Positions 62,268 to 64,000 of a stretch of DNA of 64,000 bases are shown here, one piece after another; within the stretch, counting starts at the first letter, position 1, and every line of letters begins with the position of its first letter. Source of the stretch: Saprospiraceae bacterium (GTDB lineage: Bacteria > Bacteroidota > Bacteroidia > Chitinophagales > Saprospiraceae); contig JAHDIE010000001.1 in the NCBI GenBank assembly GCA_020630955.1, positions 35,911 through 99,910 of the forward strand, written 5' to 3'. Both the position numbers and the translations under genes were made by a program. The notes beneath the pieces were generated by a model. That model was not told the DNA's origin. It ran no database searches and saw only the letters and a program-made list of their open reading frames with translations.

Positions 62268-64000
62268 ATGAAAAATCTAATCTACTTTTTCGCTATCATT
62301 TTTATGATCAAGACAATTCCAAACTACGCCCAAAATTCAAAGGGATCACAAACACAATTTTGTATTAGTGGTATTGTGAATGATCAAGCAACAGGAAATC
62401 CAATATTATTTGGCAGTGTGGCTCTGATCCAAAATGACAAAGTTGTAAAAGGAGTTGAAACCGATCTTGAAGGGCGCTACAATGTTTGTACTGATTCTCA
62501 AGGTATCTACCGCATTGAGGTTGGTTATGTAGGATATCAAAAATTTACCTCCAAAGACATACAAGTAAACAAACTTTCAACAACTTTAGACATAAGCCTA
62601 AACAAAGGAATAACATTAGACGAATGTATCATTGTTGATTACAAGCAACCTTTGGTCTCCTCTAATCTTTGCTCCTCAGGAAATATAGTTACTGCTAAAA
62701 AAATAAAAAAACTACCAGTAAAAAATATCAATGCTGGTATGAATTTAACAAGTAGATTCAATAAGAATAGGAAAAAGAAAAGTAATCATAAACACCAGTT
62801 CAACAGCCATGAAGAATATGGGCACATTGAAGAAAATGAATTCATCAATCCAAAAGATGAAGCCCTTAGCACCTTCTCCATCGATGTGGATCGCGCAGCT
62901 TACAGCAATATCAGACGGATCCTAAATCAAAACAACCTGCCTCCGATTGATGCGGTTAGAATTGAAGAGATGATCAATTATTTTCCCTACAACTATGCGT
63001 CACCAAATAATGAAGTACCCTTTAGCATAGCACACAATCTAACAACATGTCCTTGGAATCCTGACCATCAAATTTTACATATTGGCATTCAGGGCGTCGA
63101 CCTTGACGTTGAAGATCTTCCTGCAAACAACTTGGTCTTTCTCATCGATGTAAGTGGAAGCATGAATGCTCCAAATAAACTTGATTTGGTAAAAGCTTCA
63201 CTAAATCTTTTGGTCGATAAAATGCGAAAACAAGACAAAATCGCAATTGTCACGTATGCAGGAGCAGCAGGACTCGTTTTAAAATCAACTTCTGGAAATA
63301 AAAAAGCGATCATCAAGGAAGCAATCCAAAATTTATCAGCAGGGGGATCTACAGCTGGGGGTCAAGGAATAGAATTAGCATATAGGATTGCAAAAGAAAA
63401 CCTATTGATAAATGGAAACAATCGCGTCATTCTTTCAACAGATGGTGATTTCAATGTCGGCATACGAGATGATGGAGCATTGCTAAGATTGATTGAAGAG
63501 AAAAGAGAAGATAATATCTTCCTTTCAGTTCTAGGTTTTGGCACTGGCAATTACAAAGACAATAAAATGCAAATTCTAGCAAATTCTGGTAATGGCAATC
63601 ATGCCTACATAGACCATCTAAGTGAAGCTAAAAAAACTTTGATCACAGAATTTGGCTCTACCCTTTTCACCATTGCAAAAGATGTCAAAATCCAAATAGA
63701 ATTTAACCCAGAATTTGTAAAAAAATACAAATTGATTGGATATGAAAATAGGATTTTAGACAAACAAGATTTTAATAATGACAAAAAAGATGCAGGTGAT
63801 CTAGGAGCAGGCCATAGTGTAACAGCATTTTATGAGATCATTCCTCAAACAAAAATAGCTAGATCCAAAAAAGAAGTTGATCGGCTCAAATATCAAACAC
63901 TTAGCTCTACTGAAAATCAATCTGATTTTGCAACCATAAAGTTGAGATACAAGAAACCAAAAAAAACAAAGAGTCAATTGATTGAAGAAATCATCTCTCC
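62268..64000 (+). CDS. vWA-domain protein with N-terminal CarboxypepD_reg domain, YfbK-like (3' cut by window)
   Basis: The frame is open from the ATG at 62268 to the end of the window (577 codons). It starts with a signal peptide (about 1-21, NYAQ|N) and a carboxypeptidase-regulatory-like domain (about 30-115: ISGIVNDQATGNPILFGSV, DLEGRYNVC). A von Willebrand N-domain follows (STFSIDVDRAAYSNIRRIL), then a vWA domain with a MIDAS site: DVSGS around residue 292 and STDGDFNVG. This is the YfbK/BatA-like arrangement. It may bind Mg2+ and partner proteins in the envelope. The stop lies beyond the window. Confidence 0.88.
   Translation, partial: MKNLIYFFAIIFMIKTIPNYAQNSKGSQTQFCISGIVNDQATGNPILFGSVALIQNDKVVKGVETDLEGRYNVCTDSQGIYRIEVGYVGYQKFTSKDIQVNKLSTTLDISLNKGITLDECIIVDYKQPLVSSNLCSSGNIVTAKKIKKLPVKNINAGMNLTSRFNKNRKKKSNHKHQFNSHEEYGHIEENEFINPKDEALSTFSIDVDRAAYSNIRRILNQNNLPPIDAVRIEEMINYFPYNYASPNNEVPFSIAHNLTTCPWNPDHQILHIGIQGVDLDVEDLPANNLVFLIDVSGSMNAPNKLDLVKASLNLLVDKMRKQDKIAIVTYAGAAGLVLKSTSGNKKAIIKEAIQNLSAGGSTAGGQGIELAYRIAKENLLINGNNRVILSTDGDFNVGIRDDGALLRLIEEKREDNIFLSVLGFGTGNYKDNKMQILANSGNGNHAYIDHLSEAKKTLITEFGSTLFTIAKDVKIQIEFNPEFVKKYKLIGYENRILDKQDFNNDKKDAGDLGAGHSVTAFYEIIPQTKIARSKKEVDRLKYQTLSSTENQSDFATIKLRYKKPKKTKSQLIEEIIS

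Overview
The window is AT-rich chromosomal DNA from a member of the Bacteroidota, most likely a free-living, gliding or surface-associated marine or freshwater type. I lean towards Saprospiria-like lineages, but family-level placement is inference. The evidence is: type IX secretion (T9SS) C-terminal sorting tails on several secreted proteins, SprB-type adhesin repeats, the gliding genes gldA/gldF/gldG, a DUF3098-uppP-truB block, many lipoproteins and a TonB-dependent receptor, and promoter-like TAnnTTTG boxes. No rRNA, insertion sequence, integrase, prophage or CRISPR array is visible. One tRNA (His) is present. Both ends cut through genes: gpsA on the left and a vWA protein on the right.

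Layout. 1-3.4 kb: gpsA, a coiled-coil protein, a membrane-tethered PspA-like protein and a lipoprotein ApbE, all on + with short gaps. 3.4-10.1 kb: an outer-membrane barrel, an exported Asp/Glu-type racemase, a lipoprotein sulfatase, a small secreted protein and a TonB receptor. 10.1-17.7 kb (-): M1 peptidase with a DUF1801 protein, and a tightly overlapping DUF3098-uppP-truB-gldA-gldF-gldG operon linking envelope lipid recycling, tRNA modification and the Gld ABC transporter. 17.9-36 kb (mostly +): secreted proteins, GDPD phosphodiesterase, two enzyme/sensor genes, leuS, a giant SprB-repeat adhesin, an exported nickel superoxide dismutase, a YwbE protein, a TlpA-type thioredoxin and a GT39 glycosyltransferase.

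37.6-43.2 kb (-) is the most notable region. It is a five-gene operon in which every junction is a stop/start overlap: DUF4956 membrane protein, exported CYTH-like tunnel-fold protein, membrane-anchored CotH kinase with a beta-helix, VTC-type polyphosphate polymerase domain, and a lipoprotein metallophosphoesterase. It looks like a complete envelope-spanning polyphosphate or phosphate-transfer system of unknown purpose. 43.4-51.8 kb: a PDZ/T9SS protein, a DCC thiol oxidoreductase, a twice-frameshifted serine hydrolase pseudogene and an RND tripartite efflux operon. 52-64 kb: tRNA-His, a tandem DUF2911 protein, T9SS-exported M14 carboxypeptidase, S74 tail-fibre-chaperone protein, M43 metalloprotease, cold-shock protein, a large zinc metalloprotease and the start of a YfbK-like vWA protein.

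Overall the genes describe an organism with heavy investment in secreted hydrolases, surface adhesins and periplasmic redox and phosphate chemistry. Many start sites were moved from the longest frame to an internal start, using signal peptides, family length and stop/start overlaps; these choices are stated per gene.
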